A DNA stretch of 64,000 bases from Megamerina dolium (lineage: Eukaryota > Arthropoda > Insecta > Diptera > Megamerinidae): assembly GCA_963854835.1 (NCBI GenBank), contig OY978527.1:28715029-28779028 (forward strand), given 5' to 3'. Positions 1 to 14,400 of the stretch are shown here, piece by piece (position 1 is the stretch's first letter; each line of letters begins with the position of its first letter). Made by a program: the position numbers and the translations under genes. The notes below the pieces were generated by a model that ran no database searches, was not told the origin of the DNA, and saw nothing but the letters and a program-made list of their open reading frames with translations.

Positions 1-165
1 CAAACCTCCGGTGGAAAGACCAAGTACTGGAGAACCTGACGGCGCTTGGAATTTCTAACTGGCGCCAGCTAGCGAAGAACAGAGATGGCTGGCGAAGCAT
101 GTTATTTTCGGCCTAAATCGATATTCGGTTGTTATGGCCACATAAGTAAGTAAGTAAGCATATAT
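1..165 (+). mobile_element. 3' end of a non-LTR retrotransposon (LINE)
   Basis: Reading the plus strand from base 2 gives a short peptide of the type LRWKDQVLENL...NWRQLAKNRDGWRSML. This is the conserved C-terminal tail of RTE/CR1-like LINE polyproteins. It is followed by a short 3' UTR and a (TAAG)n tail near 146-160, a typical LINE 3' terminus. The 5' part lies outside the window. A related 3' end is on the minus strand at 37381-37960. Confidence 0.65.
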
Positions 166-3100
166 GGACAAAATACTTCCATACGTGATAATTAAGGAGG
201 AAGATGCATTAATCCGTGTACGCGTTATACATCTATGTGCGCAATTTGCATCAATTCTTCCAAAGTGTGTGTATTAAATTAATAAATGTAAATTGTGTGT
301 GGTGCCTCTACGATGTTGCTCGAACGCTTAGAGCGCCGCGACAAGATACTGCTGCACAAAAATATTGTATCCAACACCTTCACTTTATCACTTTATCACG
401 CAATAGGAACCTCATTCAGCCTGGGTAAGTGATTTTACACTCCATAATACACATTCAAATCTTTTGCAGGGCGCTGTACATACACACGCACTCTGAGCTG
501 AATCTTTAACGCGTTCACTGATAGTGAAACGGTTGCTTATACGCCTATACTAGGAGCAGCTCTATAATGGTAAGCCTCACGATATGAAATAAAAAAAAAA
601 AACGTTTAGTACTTATCTTTTGCTCTATTTCCAAATACTATAGTTCTCCAGCTTGCTCGCTCTCTGCGTACCTTTTTTTGCTGCTGCTTCTCACTATCGA
701 TGCCACCGGACCACTATCCAGCAGGTACTTCTTCAGTCCACGCGCTGGCTCCTCCACAGACTCCACAGGTACGTACGCACATATATCTCCTTACACCATA
801 TAATCACACGATATTAATTTACATTGTCAATTGATTTGTTCACCAATAATCTTTTTTTGCTGTTTCAGATCATAAACACACGCACTCATTACTGGACCAA
901 CTTCGCCAACGTGTTCACTGAACCACAAAAAAAAAACAACTGATCTCCACCGCTAGCAACGGACTCCCCTATTATACCCTCGGCGGCAAACGAAAAGACA
1001 TTCCTTGCTGTTACAAACACAGACATAACAGACTACCGGTTTGTTCCGACGAAGGACGACATTTGCCGTCGATAAACGGTGGGTATCTCATACACCTACA
1101 ACTTCATCAACATACCGCAGTCGCAGAGCAACGTCAGCGTAAGTACTTTTGTACAAACATAGACATATAATTTAACATCTTTATACATGTTATCAACAGT
1201 TTTGCTTATGTTATTAACAGGTTTGCATATGTTGACAACAGCTTTTCTTTATGCTGTTTTCTCCATTATGCAAATCTATACACACATATCCATGTTACCC
1301 ACCATTTCATACGTGAATCTCCTTTTCTTTGTTTTTTTCTTTTTCTTTACAGAAAAAAATGGACGATAGACCACACGCAACAAATATTACTTAGAATCTG
1401 GCTCTCAATTTAAAGAGAACAATTTTAACAAGCAATTTATATTGTCACCTCATGCTTCAATAACTCTTCATTTCTTTTCCCTTGTTCTTTTACAATTTTA
1501 GTGCAACTCCTCTGCCATGTGATATAGTTTACCCTATTAGTGAGATCGTTCTTATCGATTTGTTTGCTATTGTTCTTAACGAATTTTTCTTTTCCAACAG
1601 GACTAAATTTGATTCAGATCCTCGGTTGTGTTTCTGCGAGATGCAAATGCGGCGGTCGCTACCAAATTTATAGCATGCACAGGCCTGATAATTGGTCAAT
1701 CAGAAGCTGTGTTGGTCGGAGTAGTGTTTCTACTTCTTCTTCTTCGGCTTCTACAGTTAATGCGTTGTTGTGGATTGTGCTACTGTTCTTTCCAGTGGAT
1801 TCGTCAATTTTTAATGAATGCCTCCGCCTGTTGACCTTGCTTTTTTGTGTATAATTTTCTTTTTCACTTTCAACTTAAATTATATTTTAAAGAAATTTTG
1901 CATTTACCTTATACAAATTAACACCGTCTCTCATTAAAGGAATCTTTCTTTCTTATTTTCCGACAAGCAACTTTATTTTTTAAGTTTCGCTTGCAAAGTA
2001 CTTGAAGATAGAGAAGAAGAAATACACTTTCCTGACAATACTGCTGGCATTTTGATGCTGCTGTTGCGTACTATTTTTCCACAATACTTATTAAATACCT
2101 TGGCTAGACTCACAAAATATTTACATAAGGTATGTTCCGCAACGGCACTTAAACCGTGTGAAACCGTCAAGCCTAAGTTCCTAAGTGTTCCGAGTCCTTT
2201 CGGAACTTCAACACTGATTACCAGAAAAGTGGAGTTAAATTGGTAGGTGCATTTAGCCTCTCTGCTGTCATTTTTTCAAAGAAACGCTTATTTTGTCTTC
2301 AATTACAGTATTTTGCCTTTATTCTCTTTTCTTTATTTTCACCACTTTCAATGCAAATACGATTCTCTTTTCACATTAAAAACGAATACTACTGTGTATA
2401 TTACATACTGTGTATGTGCATATTTCATATTTTGGTTCGCAACAGCACTCCCTTCTTTCAGGAAGAAAAAATTATCATTATGAAATACCAATAATTTTTT
2501 CTTATAAGAACAAGTTAAAACTATGCTTAGTTTGCGCTCTTGTCAACAATTCAAAACGTATGACACTATGCTGAAAAAAATATAAAATATTATTTACTGG
2601 TTATTTTATGATTCTGGTGCCCATGATGACAATGTTTTAGTTGTAGGTTCTGTTGTTAAAGCCTAGTGGTGAAAACAGTAACTTTCTCTGCATCAAAGTT
2701 CGATTGTTGTTTGGCAATGACAGCAAGATTATTTAATTTAGGTGTGCATTCAGGCCGCTAGGTTTGAAAACGTAATATGGAATATTATTGAGGTTTTGAG
2801 CGAAAGTTGGTTTGGTGTGCCTGTGGGTTGATGATTGAGGTCTAATTCGTGCAACAATTCGATTGAAAATTTTAATTTTGTAATTATTTATGGAATGATA
2901 TGAACAATAACTTGCAGAATGGTTTTTGTGTGTACCGCACTGCCAAGCAATATTGTCGATGTGAAACTCTATACTTTTGGTCTAAGTGTTTAACTGTTTA
3001 TTTAATTTTGGTTCTGCCGATTAACATTTTTTACTGGTGTGCGCCAAAATCCATTGTCACGGTTGTGGTTGCATAGCTAGTATTGTTGATGCTGCAGATG

Positions 3101-5421
3101 ATGTTGCTTTGTCGGCTTTGTCTATGGCGATCTCTCTTTGCTATGTCGCGGTGGCTAGTTGTTGGTTGTAAATTTTATTATTTTGTAAGTTTGATGCGTT
3201 TGTTATGCTTATGGGTGCTTGCTGTACTGGGCCTACTATGTTTTCTGCTCCGGGTTTATTTGTTCTTTGCTGTTAATGCTTATAATGTTGGTGCGCTGTC
3301 AGCTCTCGAAATTTTACTGTGTTAACTACTCTCTTGTGCACGGCACAAAAATTCGGCTGCGCATTCGGGTGATAAAATTCAGCGTATGGCCGAATATGTT
3401 TAAGTAGGTACCCCCCTCCTTTTGCGATTATATAAATTTTGAGCACAATGTAATTAGAAATGCTGTGTATTTTTTTATTGCTGTTGCTTCTTATCTCCAT
3501 TTGTTTTAATATATATATTTTATTTGTTTTTCAAAACAAATACATCAACAACATAACAATGAAATAATTATATTTAAATTTTTTCTTTTTTATTTCTCAT
3601 TATTTATATGTATATACGCTCTCAATAAGACTTTTATTTATACTTTGGTTATTTATAATTTAAAGCAAAATTAACATTTTAACCGCTCGATTTATGATAA
3701 TATGATACCAAATGTGCTGTTATACATAGTATTTGAATTTGTAATTCACTTGCAATCATCGAAATGTATAAATTTCCCCACATGTATAAGCGGCTTTAAT
3801 GCAATTATAGACATACATATATATGTTTCTATTTTGCTTACAAAAATTTACAAAGTCCATTTCTAATGGTATACATATATGAATTGTGAATCAAACTTTG
3901 TTGTACAAATTTCTTTAATTTTAGTGTAAAGAGAATAACAAATGTGTAGAAAGGCATATTGAAAAAAATGTATAGTTTGTGACATTCCACCCTCATGTAC
4001 TTCATGTTTATTTTTAATTCACATAGTTTCCTATCATAATAGTTCAGTATATATGTATGTATACAATATATAGGTATATACGTAGATGTTCTCTTGCTGA
4101 GCTTGTACTGAGCATACAATGATGAAACTATTATTTGACATTTATCGTTGCTGTTTTTTTTTTTTTTTCATTTGTTTTGTGTGCATATTTTATTCATTTT
4201 ATTTTATACATATCATAATTGTAGTTGTTGTTGACTACAATTTCTTTTTTGTATTACATTCTTATTCTAAACATAGTTTTATTAAAGCATTTAAATTGTA
4301 TTTTTTTTTCTAGATTTGTTTTTACCTCCCTTTAGTTAATGTATGTATGTATGTATAGACGACAAAATTGTTAATATAGTGTATATGTATTTTATAATTA
4401 AAAATTACAAAATATATTTAGCTCTATTATGTGTGTCTGAATGTGTGTTTGTGGGCAGCTAATATCGTTTTGACATTTTCGTAGTTTTATTATAGAAACA
4501 AAAACAAATAAAAAAAAAAGAAAGCCAAATTATATACTAAAAGCCTATTATCAAAGTCAAAATTACCACCGTCATTTACAATAACAGTGAATATGTATGT
4601 ATTTAGGTACAATGAAAGTAATATTGAAATATTTTATTAGGCAAGTAGTCAGCTTTGTACCATGAACAATGAAATTGAAGTGGTTTAATTTAATTTACCC
4701 AAATTGTTCGAATTTCACAACATATAGGGTAAATTAGCTAATAAAATGCTCAAATATTATCTATCATTGTACATTTAAAATTGAAATTCCATTAGAGTAT
4801 GTATAAAATGAAGGTAAAATATAGATAATCAACAAATATATGAGTATTTACTACAGTTGTTATTATAAGAAGTAATTACTGGATTTGAAACACCTTGTCT
4901 TGATAATTTTGGTCCGAATATTTAAATGGCATAAAAATAAAAAAAGAAATTCTACAAATTATAATACGGCTTATATGATTATTAAATATATTGAATAGAA
5001 ATGACCACTTCGCAAACGACACATCTCTGAAAAGTCACAGATTATCATGCGGTACAAAAAGCTGAATCTTGTATTTTGAACTTTTTTCGAAATTCATAAT
5101 TCAATTATAAATATTTACGATACATACAACAAAATTTATAAGCTGATATAATAAGCAAGCCGGTAAACAAGTAAATCAAGCACAGCTTATCTTGTCACTT
5201 GTTTTTTTTTTCTTCTCAGTGCATTTTATACTGAATGAATTGAAAATAATTTTCTACAGAAAAAAAAAACAAAACCTTAACATGCGCGTTCACTTTCATT
5301 TTACTCCATCCACTTATTTAATATTTTAAGAAAAAGTTCCTTATTATACTACTATGTATTTGACTTTACTTTTAATAGTCGCATTGCATTACTACTGCTG
5401 TGGTGAATATCGTATTCATAT
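166..5421. other. Non-coding AT-rich spacer downstream of Dph6
   Basis: I see no convincing gene here. At 160-1650 several plus-strand GT-rich donors and pyrimidine-tract acceptors alternate, for example a donor near 425 with an acceptor near 469, and a donor near 1139 with an acceptor near 1352. The open frames there are short and resemble nothing known. Between about 3100 and 3500 a minus-strand frame is open apart from a few stops and rich in Asn and Gln; it is unidentified. The rest, to 5421, is AT-rich with simple A and T runs. Confidence 0.5.
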
Positions 5422-8400
5422 TTATTCATGCCTCACACCACATATCGATAGAAAAGTACTAAAGTTATGTAAACTGCATGCCGGTAATACAGTGTAAACA
5501 ATATTTGCCATGTTTGTGCACTTTTGACGAAAATCATACAATGCACTGAGCAATAATTCGATGGACGGTGCCGAAGTTAGTTGATAGAACACTTTCAGAT
5601 GTATAGCTGGTACAGTTTTATTGCCACTAGTCGTTTTCGATTTTATACCAATGGAATTATTGATGCCGGCGCCATGTTCTTGTGTTTTTATATCACTGTT
5701 ATTAATAAGCGAGGTGTAGCAACTATTCACTGACATCTCTGCATCCTGCAGTGCTGCATCGGTGACAGCAGTAATATTTCTTGCAATTGGATGATCTTTG
5801 AGCAAACGATTTACGACATAAGTGAATATTTCATCTAAATTTTCTGCATTCAGATTTTGTGCTAAACGACAATGATTGCTCAGTATGTCGTCACTTAATT
5901 GTGTAAGCTGTGTTGTCGAAGAAGCCAAACCTATGATATGCAAGAGAAAATATCAAAATTATTATTCTAAAATTATTCTTCTTAAGAATAATAGGTTCAA
6001 AATTTCTTGATCCATTTTTCAATCAATGATTTTAAGTACTAAATGTTCTACGATGTTAAAAATCGTTTGACATATGACAATTGAAAGCTATGCCATTTGT
6101 AGTCATGAAGTCGTTAACAACGAAACAACGCATTTTAATCGTCGAAAATTATCGTTAAAAAACAATCAGAACCAAATCCGCGTGAAATTTTTCACATGTC
6201 AGCAATCTAAAATGTAGTGCTGACAAGGGAAAAATTTCGCATGGAAATTTGTTCATGATAAGCCTGTATATTTCGCAAATTACGTGAAAGTTTTGTGCGT
6301 CAATATCATTCCCTTGATCACTGATCTAAAACCTTTGAATTATTTTAAATGGGGCTATTTAAATGGCAAAGTATACGTCAATAAACCACAAACAATAAAA
6401 AAAAAAACAATATTCGAGCTGAAATTGAGGCCATTGATCCGCTTTTATTAGAACGAGTCATCGAAAATTTTGATATTCGGATGCTGGCCTGTACTCGAAG
6501 CCATGGTGAATATATAAACGATATTAGTTTTCATACATAAATGGCATAGAGCCACCTTTCATAATCAATAAATATTTTTTATAATTAAGGAAGAACCAAG
6601 ATGGTCAACGCTGATTTGTATGCTAATGCTATAATCAAAAATATAATTATTCAGCAGGTCGGTGTAAGTACACACACACACAAACACAAATGATATGTGA
6701 AGTAAAATGAATCTACATAAACAGATTCGTTAAGTTTTGACGAAATAATTGATCGTCTGTTGCTTAGTACAAAAATACTGCATTATCATTTGTTGGGAAG
6801 TTATTCTGTTCGATGCATGTGAGTATTCGAAAAATACACCTAAATGCCGGTAGATGGCAATGAGTGCAAACTCAATTTCATTTAAACTTCGACCACTAGA
6901 GGCTGTTGAAGTGGCACCGCAAGAAGCGGTTGCTAGCAATATCGTAACAAATTTAAGAGGACCATTTCACGTAAGTAAATGTTTAAAATTGGTAGGCGAT
7001 TTTTTGGATTCCAAATGGAAGAATTTTTGTGTAGTACAGTCTTTTTTGCAATAAATTGACCAAAAATCAGTATTAGAAATACAAGTAGGCGTTTAATTTT
7101 GATTCTAGTTTAAAGCATTTTTAGCAAATAATATAATATATATAATTTAGCATACAGTATCGTCATTAACCATTACAGCCTAGACAGGCGGCAGCGTTAA
7201 TCCGGATTACCGGCGCACTTAATCCGAATAAAATAATAACCTGGCAGACGGCAGTATGGCGGATTAACTAAACGGCTGATTGCTGTTTTATTAGGTCTGC
7301 TCACGCTAACTTACATTACTATCACTATCAATTTCTGTCATCTATCACTCTCGATATGAGAAAATCTACAAGAAGTACGTGAACTGAAAACTATCAGAAA
7401 CTTGTAAATTGACATTCACCGTTCGTAATTGACAGCTGGATTTATTTGTTCGCCAACACTTTTCATGTTGAAAACTGTTAACAATTGTTGAAAGTTTTTT
7501 GTTAGCGAACACACCTAATATTTTGTAAAATGGGTCGAGAAAAATTCACAATAGACAATTTTCAGCAATGTTGCCATCGCAAATTGTCCTAATCCTCTTT
7601 TATTTTGAGAATTAACTCATAGAGTTTATGCGGATTAGCTGCAGTTAATGCCCGAGTTAATTCGAATTAACTCGGTAATCCGGAATTAGCCTGCCGTCTG
7701 TCTAGGCTATTATACAGTTTTTTAGGAACTAGGAAGGAACTCTGACATTATAACAGTTAATCAAGTCAAACCGCCTTTTTCTGCAGAATTGTTTGACATT
7801 TCATTATGCTAAAACTTACACTTTATTTCCAACATCAGTTTTCGTTAAAAAATGTTCGCAATTCATGGAATATGAACATAATTGGTCAACTGAGATGACT
7901 TCTTGCGTCAAAATTTAACATTTTCGCATTCAATTTAATAAATTTCGGACTCTCGCCCACCATCAAAATTCCATAGAGCGGGCACTGAAGAAAATATTGC
8001 CGCCGTTGAAGCCAGTGTTTTGAATGATCCAAATAAATCGATTCGTATGCAGAGGCATAATATGGTCATCAAAAACAAAAAAAAAATCGAGCTGTCACTG
8101 TCAGCGGCGATTGATTATTACCAAATGTACGTCAACATGATTTAGAAGATGTTTGAATTCAGCAGGACGGTGTCACACGTCTTGCTCCAGAATTATGTAC
8201 TTCGGGCACTCACTTGGTAGCAATATGCTTGAAATCAAATCCAGTCATTAATGTCACGTCGCAGCACTATGCACGTCACAGACCCGGCGTGTTAACAAAT
8301 AATAATAAAGGCATGAAACTATCTAGCCATAAAAAAATAATTTGTTTAAATTTTGCAATTCGTCGTCTCTCAAAAAACAACCTGTAACTTGGCATCGTCT

Positions 8401-11400
8401 GATAACATTTTCGTTTAACATACTCCAAACATCCTTCCAAATTTATTTAATAGCCCCAATGAGTTATTGCTTTCCAACCTTGTTCTTAGAAGTTTACCCT
8501 CCATAACACATATTTTCAATAGAAATGACATTGGGACTTTGTGATGACCAATCTAAGGGTTTTATCTGATTTTATCCTTTGCAAGCACTGTATATAGTAT
8601 AATATTTTGGCCAACTATAGGTAAAAGCTACAACGTTCGAAGACCGCATTATAGAGGCCCTTGGAACATGTCCCACGGCAGCTCTAAATGTAATGGTAAA
8701 CCTCCTTTCTACAAACATTCACAGTAAAAATATCATCAACAAGAACGCACATTCAGACACACTAGGATACCAGCCACAGTTTCAAATTATATATCCAGAT
8801 TGACATTAGGCCATTTCAGGGATAGCTTTACGTTTAGGTTTACGTGGACGAACGAATGGAGAAGAAATAGTTTACCAACGAAATATGACATCTCGAATTA
8901 TACTGATAGTTTCAAAATGGACTGCGGGTGGGCGCATTTGACAAGGGTTAACCCAAAAACTAAGAAGTGATATCTGCGGGTGCTTGTGAGCAATCTTAAG
9001 TCAGGCTTGTTAAACACTTTGGTTGGGAATATTGTTTAGTATCGTCAGTATCGTGGGTGCCGTAGGTCAGTGGTTAGTGTGACCGCCTTCTGATCTGTAG
9101 GTCGTGGTTCAATCCCCGGCTGATGCATAACAAATTTAATATCGATAAGATTTTTCTTTCGAACGGTATCCACCTGTCGGCAAGTAATTGGCAATTCTTC
9201 CGACAGTAACAACTTGCCATGAAAAAGCTTCTTAAAGAACTCTGCGACAAAGCTCAGAAAAAGTGATGTCACAAGTGTTCTGCCGTTCGGAACCGGCTAA
9301 AATAAGTAGGTCCCTTCTAATATTGTCCAAAATTTAAGACGCACAACTGTAATGGATGAGAAGCTCGGCAATGAGCCCTTTGGGGCTTTATGTGCCACAT
9401 ATTTTTATATATTTATCGTCAGCCTCTTAGCTTCTCTGGCTTTTCAGGCTAAAGCTCTGGTAATTGTATCGACGTGTCGGCAAATTCAAAGCCACATCAA
9501 AGATAGTGTATATTCGCCGAAAGCAGGGGTCTCCACCTTTTTGCTATAAGTAGATTGAATTGGTAAGCAGATATCACACTGATTTGGGCTGCGCACCATA
9601 GAAACATCGAAGGGAATGACAAATCAGACGAATTATCCCACCTGGGTACTAGCGATACAGGTCTACGTTGTTAAAAGAAACAACTACCTGCAACATACAA
9701 ACAAACCTATTCATGATCTTGTCCAAGTCAGTCTCTTCTAAAATAACAAATTGTTATATTGGCAAAAGTTTGGAAATAATCTGTTATCCATGCGTATTTA
9801 CAATTGAAACAAAAATCGAAAATCTTTAAATAAACATAAATATGGATTCCAGTTATATTTATTATACATACCTGTGGACACATAACATATTATTGCAGCA
9901 CAGTTATTCTCATAGTTCCAACGACGTCGTATTGAGATGGTGTAATCACTAACTGAGCAACCAGTCTCTTCATCTATTCACAGGAGTAGTATATAATAAA
10001 TAAGTATATATATTAGAAAATTAATAGTATGGCAATATTTTTGTATCTCAATGTTTACAAAGTGTATCTACTCTTTTGTCAATGGAAATTTTCTATAAAT
10101 CAAGATTTTATTTCTTAATGTTATCATTCTGAGACTTCCAGTACTGAAGAAAATAATTAAATTCATCGATTCAATCACTCCATGAGGGTGGTTGGGAAAG
10201 TTCATGACCTCAACATGAAGATGCCAGCACTGGTCAACATAAGCTGCGCTTATTTCGGTACTCACCAAAATTATGACGCGCGATTGTTGTTTCAGTGAGT
10301 CGATTTTGTGAAAAAGGGAAAAATCGAATATAAGCAAATGAACGACGAGTTGGCTGCTGTGTAACTAGAGTCGGTGAACGTTCGGGACCTCAAATTACTG
10401 GAACCACTGACAAAAACATCGCTAAAGTTTGGGAAAAGGTGCTAGGTAACCGTAGAATTAAAGTAAGAGCAGAGGCTATGGATATATGTTTGGAACATAT
10501 TGGATCAAGATTTAGGCATGAGAAAACAGAGTGCGCGATGTGAACCTAGTTTGTTTCAGGTTTGAACGAGTTAAAGAAATGGGGAAAAACAGAAACATAA
10601 AAATAGATTTGAAAAAAAAGTTTTTGCATGTTTGCTAAGTTTTCGAAATTTATTTACAGAAATATACACGATTTCGGACCTAAGAATCAAAAGTTGTTTC
10701 ATTTGGTTTTTAGATTGGTTCTAGTTTTGGAGATATTAAATAAATTCATTTTTAAAAACTATTTTTGACAATTGATTCAATAGGAAGTGATAAATAAGAA
10801 ATGAAGAGCGGTTGAACTGTGTCGTTTGTATTGATTGGGACCAGTTTTACACATTAGAGTTGAACAGTAGTCGTTCGAGCGCCAACCCTTCTGTAATTTT
10901 GCAATAAATTTGTTGTTTTTTGCTTGAAATCAGAGTACTTGCGATTATTGGAAGAGCTGTGAGCCTCTGCCCGACTTCCCAGGCTTTCACATAAAAATTC
11001 GCATTATCAAGAATGTTGTTTCCCACAATGCGCAAATTGCCCAATTTACCTAAGGGGGGTAAGGGATAAGCAGATTCGGAAAATCGATTTTTCATTTTCC
11101 AAGACAACGAGATTGCTGCCGGGCTTATTTTTTAATATTTAATTACGGAAATTTAACTAAATATTCTCTAGATGATGCTTTATAATTTAAAAAAACTTTG
11201 AATAAATTTGCTTAAGCTTATGTATCTTCGTAAAAAATCAGCGAAAAAAGTGTTTTTTATTTCAAATTATCCCTTACTCCCCCCTTGTGTCGATTATCGG
11301 TAGTTTATTTTTTGCTATATTATTCATTCCATTTTTGCTTCATACTAATTTGAGACACCTTAACACACGTACACACACACACACACACACACTTACATTC

Positions 11401-14400
11401 AAAGCGATCATTATGCGTGTGAGCCCACACTTGCCACTCCACTAGAGCATCACGAGGTAATGCCGGTATAACAATATAATCCATAATGGCGTTAGTTGTG
11501 CGACGCTCCCATTGGCGACGAGCCTCCGCAATAAATGCCGGATGAGTTACAAAACATATACCATGCACCACATCACGCAGCTGGCCTTGCGCATTCATTG
11601 CTTTCGCAATGCGACTGATGTGCCGTAATGCTAATTTACACTGCGGACGTATGCCGCCATCGATGATTGTCATGCTGCCAGGTACAAGTGCTATTTGCCC
11701 AGAGATATAAGTGATCTCATCAATCTGTGGCATTTGCCGCAAGTGAAAGGAAGGGTAGAGGGAAAGAAAACAAATTAAATACAAATTGCATTCGATTAAA
11801 TTAAATTAAAATGCAACACACTCACCCTTGTCGATTGACTGTATGGGCCAATATTGGCAGGCGCCCAATGTGATATACCCTGCACGTGCATTGTATGACG
11901 TTTGCACATTGTATCGATTGTAGAGGAGGCGTTCGAACTTGCCGAGGTGTTGTACTCATCGGTCACGGCACCAGCAGCTGCTACAATGAAATCGTAAATA
12001 AGTAACTAGTAGATGTATTATAAGAGTAGAAGCATCGCACCATCACTTTCATTCGTTGATAATGTGGGGCGTCTACGAATTAGTGGTGCCTGGAAAGCAA
12101 TCCCTTCAACAATAACATGACAATCCTCTGGCAATGGACATTCAACACAAACACGTGTCGGTGGATTTTGAAAGTGAAAAGCTTGACTATAAATAGTATT
12201 CAAAGTAGGATATTCAGCAATGGAACGCATGTAGAGAGTTATATAGCAATAGTCAGTCATGTCATAATTGTGCTCTGCGGCCAAAGAGCGTAGGGAGTCG
12301 AAAGCGATTTGTATACCCTCCTCCAGAGTTGGGGCACAACCTATGTGTATATGAAATTGTATTTAGTTCATGACCTCTTGAATATTTGTAAATAATTACC
12401 CACCTTGAATACCGGCAATCCACATCCAACCTTTTTGATTAATCGCTACCATGGGTGAATTAGTGAGTGGACGGAATTCTCGTTCGAATTTCATAGGACT
12501 CGGTGGTTGCGTTGCCAATGCATTGGAAACACCAGCCGTGGCACCTGTTGATGAAATGGCCAACGATAATGAACCACATACTGCTGCAGTGGATGCGCCC
12601 AATGGACGTTGTGAACCAAAACCACCACTAGCCTGTAGAGAGGCTGCGCACAATGCTGCAGATGATGCCAACAATGATGATGGTGTGGGCTCATCGACAC
12701 TGGCACTTTTCGTTACAATCGGTATGGGCGACGATGAGGATGCAAATCGACGACCAAATGAATTACTACGTGAGAGTAGCTCATTTTGACTGAGCGATTC
12801 TCGCATACGAGTCTCTTTCTCAATTATTTCCAATTCCGTTTCACTTAAATCCGGATCACTGAGGTCGCTATATGTCGATTCGTTGAGGTCACTTATATAA
12901 TCCAGAGATTTTTTTACAAAAACATCACAGCACTGTTGTGGCTCCTTGGGTTGTAGTGATAATTTGGTGAAATTGATATAGCCCACCGGACAAATAGGAT
13001 CCGCTGAACTAATAATTGTTTGAATTTCTTCACTGTAATAGGCAGGCAAGTTTATATTTCGATCGAAAGTATTTGTATTTATATAGCAAATTCATTGCAT
13101 TACACTTACACCACAATACGTTGTTTGAAGAGTGGACAATCTAATGTGAATGTCTCGTATTCACCACCTTCACCACAAACATTTAAACCATATTTATCAC
13201 GCATTTTTATCAGATGTGGTTGTATTTCACGCAAGGATTTACCTAAATGACGATCAGGAACTAAACCTAAAGTAGCTACCTGTAAAATCAATAGTATTTC
13301 AATATATACAAATTTCTATTTGAATTATATGTAAATATTTACTTTAATTATAATGGCATGCACTTGACAATCGATCATCTCTTGTAATAATTCAGTCTGG
13401 TCTCTCCTCCATAAATATGCTAATGATACCAAATTTAAACGACTGCAAACATTTTCTACACGCACGCGTTGATAATCGGAGAGTATAGCACCCACAGCTA
13501 CTGCGTCTACTTGTAATTCTTGCTGTCATGTGATAACAAGAAAGAAAAAAAAAAAAACAAGAAGGAAAACAGAAATAATATTAATACAAAAATAAAATAT
13601 GTGTACATTGCGTGGCGGACGATTATTATTATCAAGTATTGGCAAACAAAAACAAGCACCTTAATATTTTATTTATATTTATTGAATTGATAATGTATTA
13701 GTTACATTCGTACGAGAGGTAGCATAGCAAAATGAGATAAAACGAATTTTTTGCTGTTATTTTTGTATTCTCCGGACTGAAGAATATCAGAATATTTAGA
13801 TATAGAATATAATATTAGAAGATATGTAAAGGGTTTTCCATTAGGGACATAACAATTTTATCTATTAATGAAACACAGAAATATTTGAGATATTGAGTTC
13901 AAATTTATTGTGGATATATTGCAAGCATTACATTTTATGAATGAAATTAGATTTCGGTAATATGACCACCACGAGCCCGTTTACAGCGGTCGATTCTTTG
14001 GACATAATTTTCAACCACTCTAGCACACATTTCGACCGGAACGTTGGCAATTTCGCGTTGGATATTGTCTTTGAGCTCGTCTAAAATTGCTGGCTTGTTG
14101 ACTTAGACCAGTGACTTCATAAAGTCCCATAAAAATAAATCCAATGGTGTTAGATCGCATGAACGAGGCGGCCATTCGACCGGACTATTTCTCGAGATAA
14201 CACGTTCACCGAATTTGCCTTGCAATAAATCGATTGTGACGTGTGTTGTGTGGCTAGTGGCACCGTCTTGTTGAAACCACATATCGCTGATGTCAAGTTC
14301 ATCCAATTCTGGCCACAAATAATCTTCGAATATGACAGTCGTTTTCATCCACGAAAAAATACGGCCCAATCACACTTCCGGCATGAAAACTGTACCAAAC

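Noticed and set aside
3083..3325. Hydrophobic 80-residue plus-strand frame
   Set aside because: Antisense to an Asn/Gln-rich stretch; no membrane-protein family resemblance.
9111..9130. Possible tRNA gene (B-box-like GGTTCAATCC)
   Set aside because: The same head recurs in several SINE copies with a long common body and target duplications; no proper acceptor stem closes.
12451..12789. 112-residue plus-strand open frame
   Set aside because: It is antisense to Dph6 exon 5, whose minus-strand reading joins neighbouring exons in frame.
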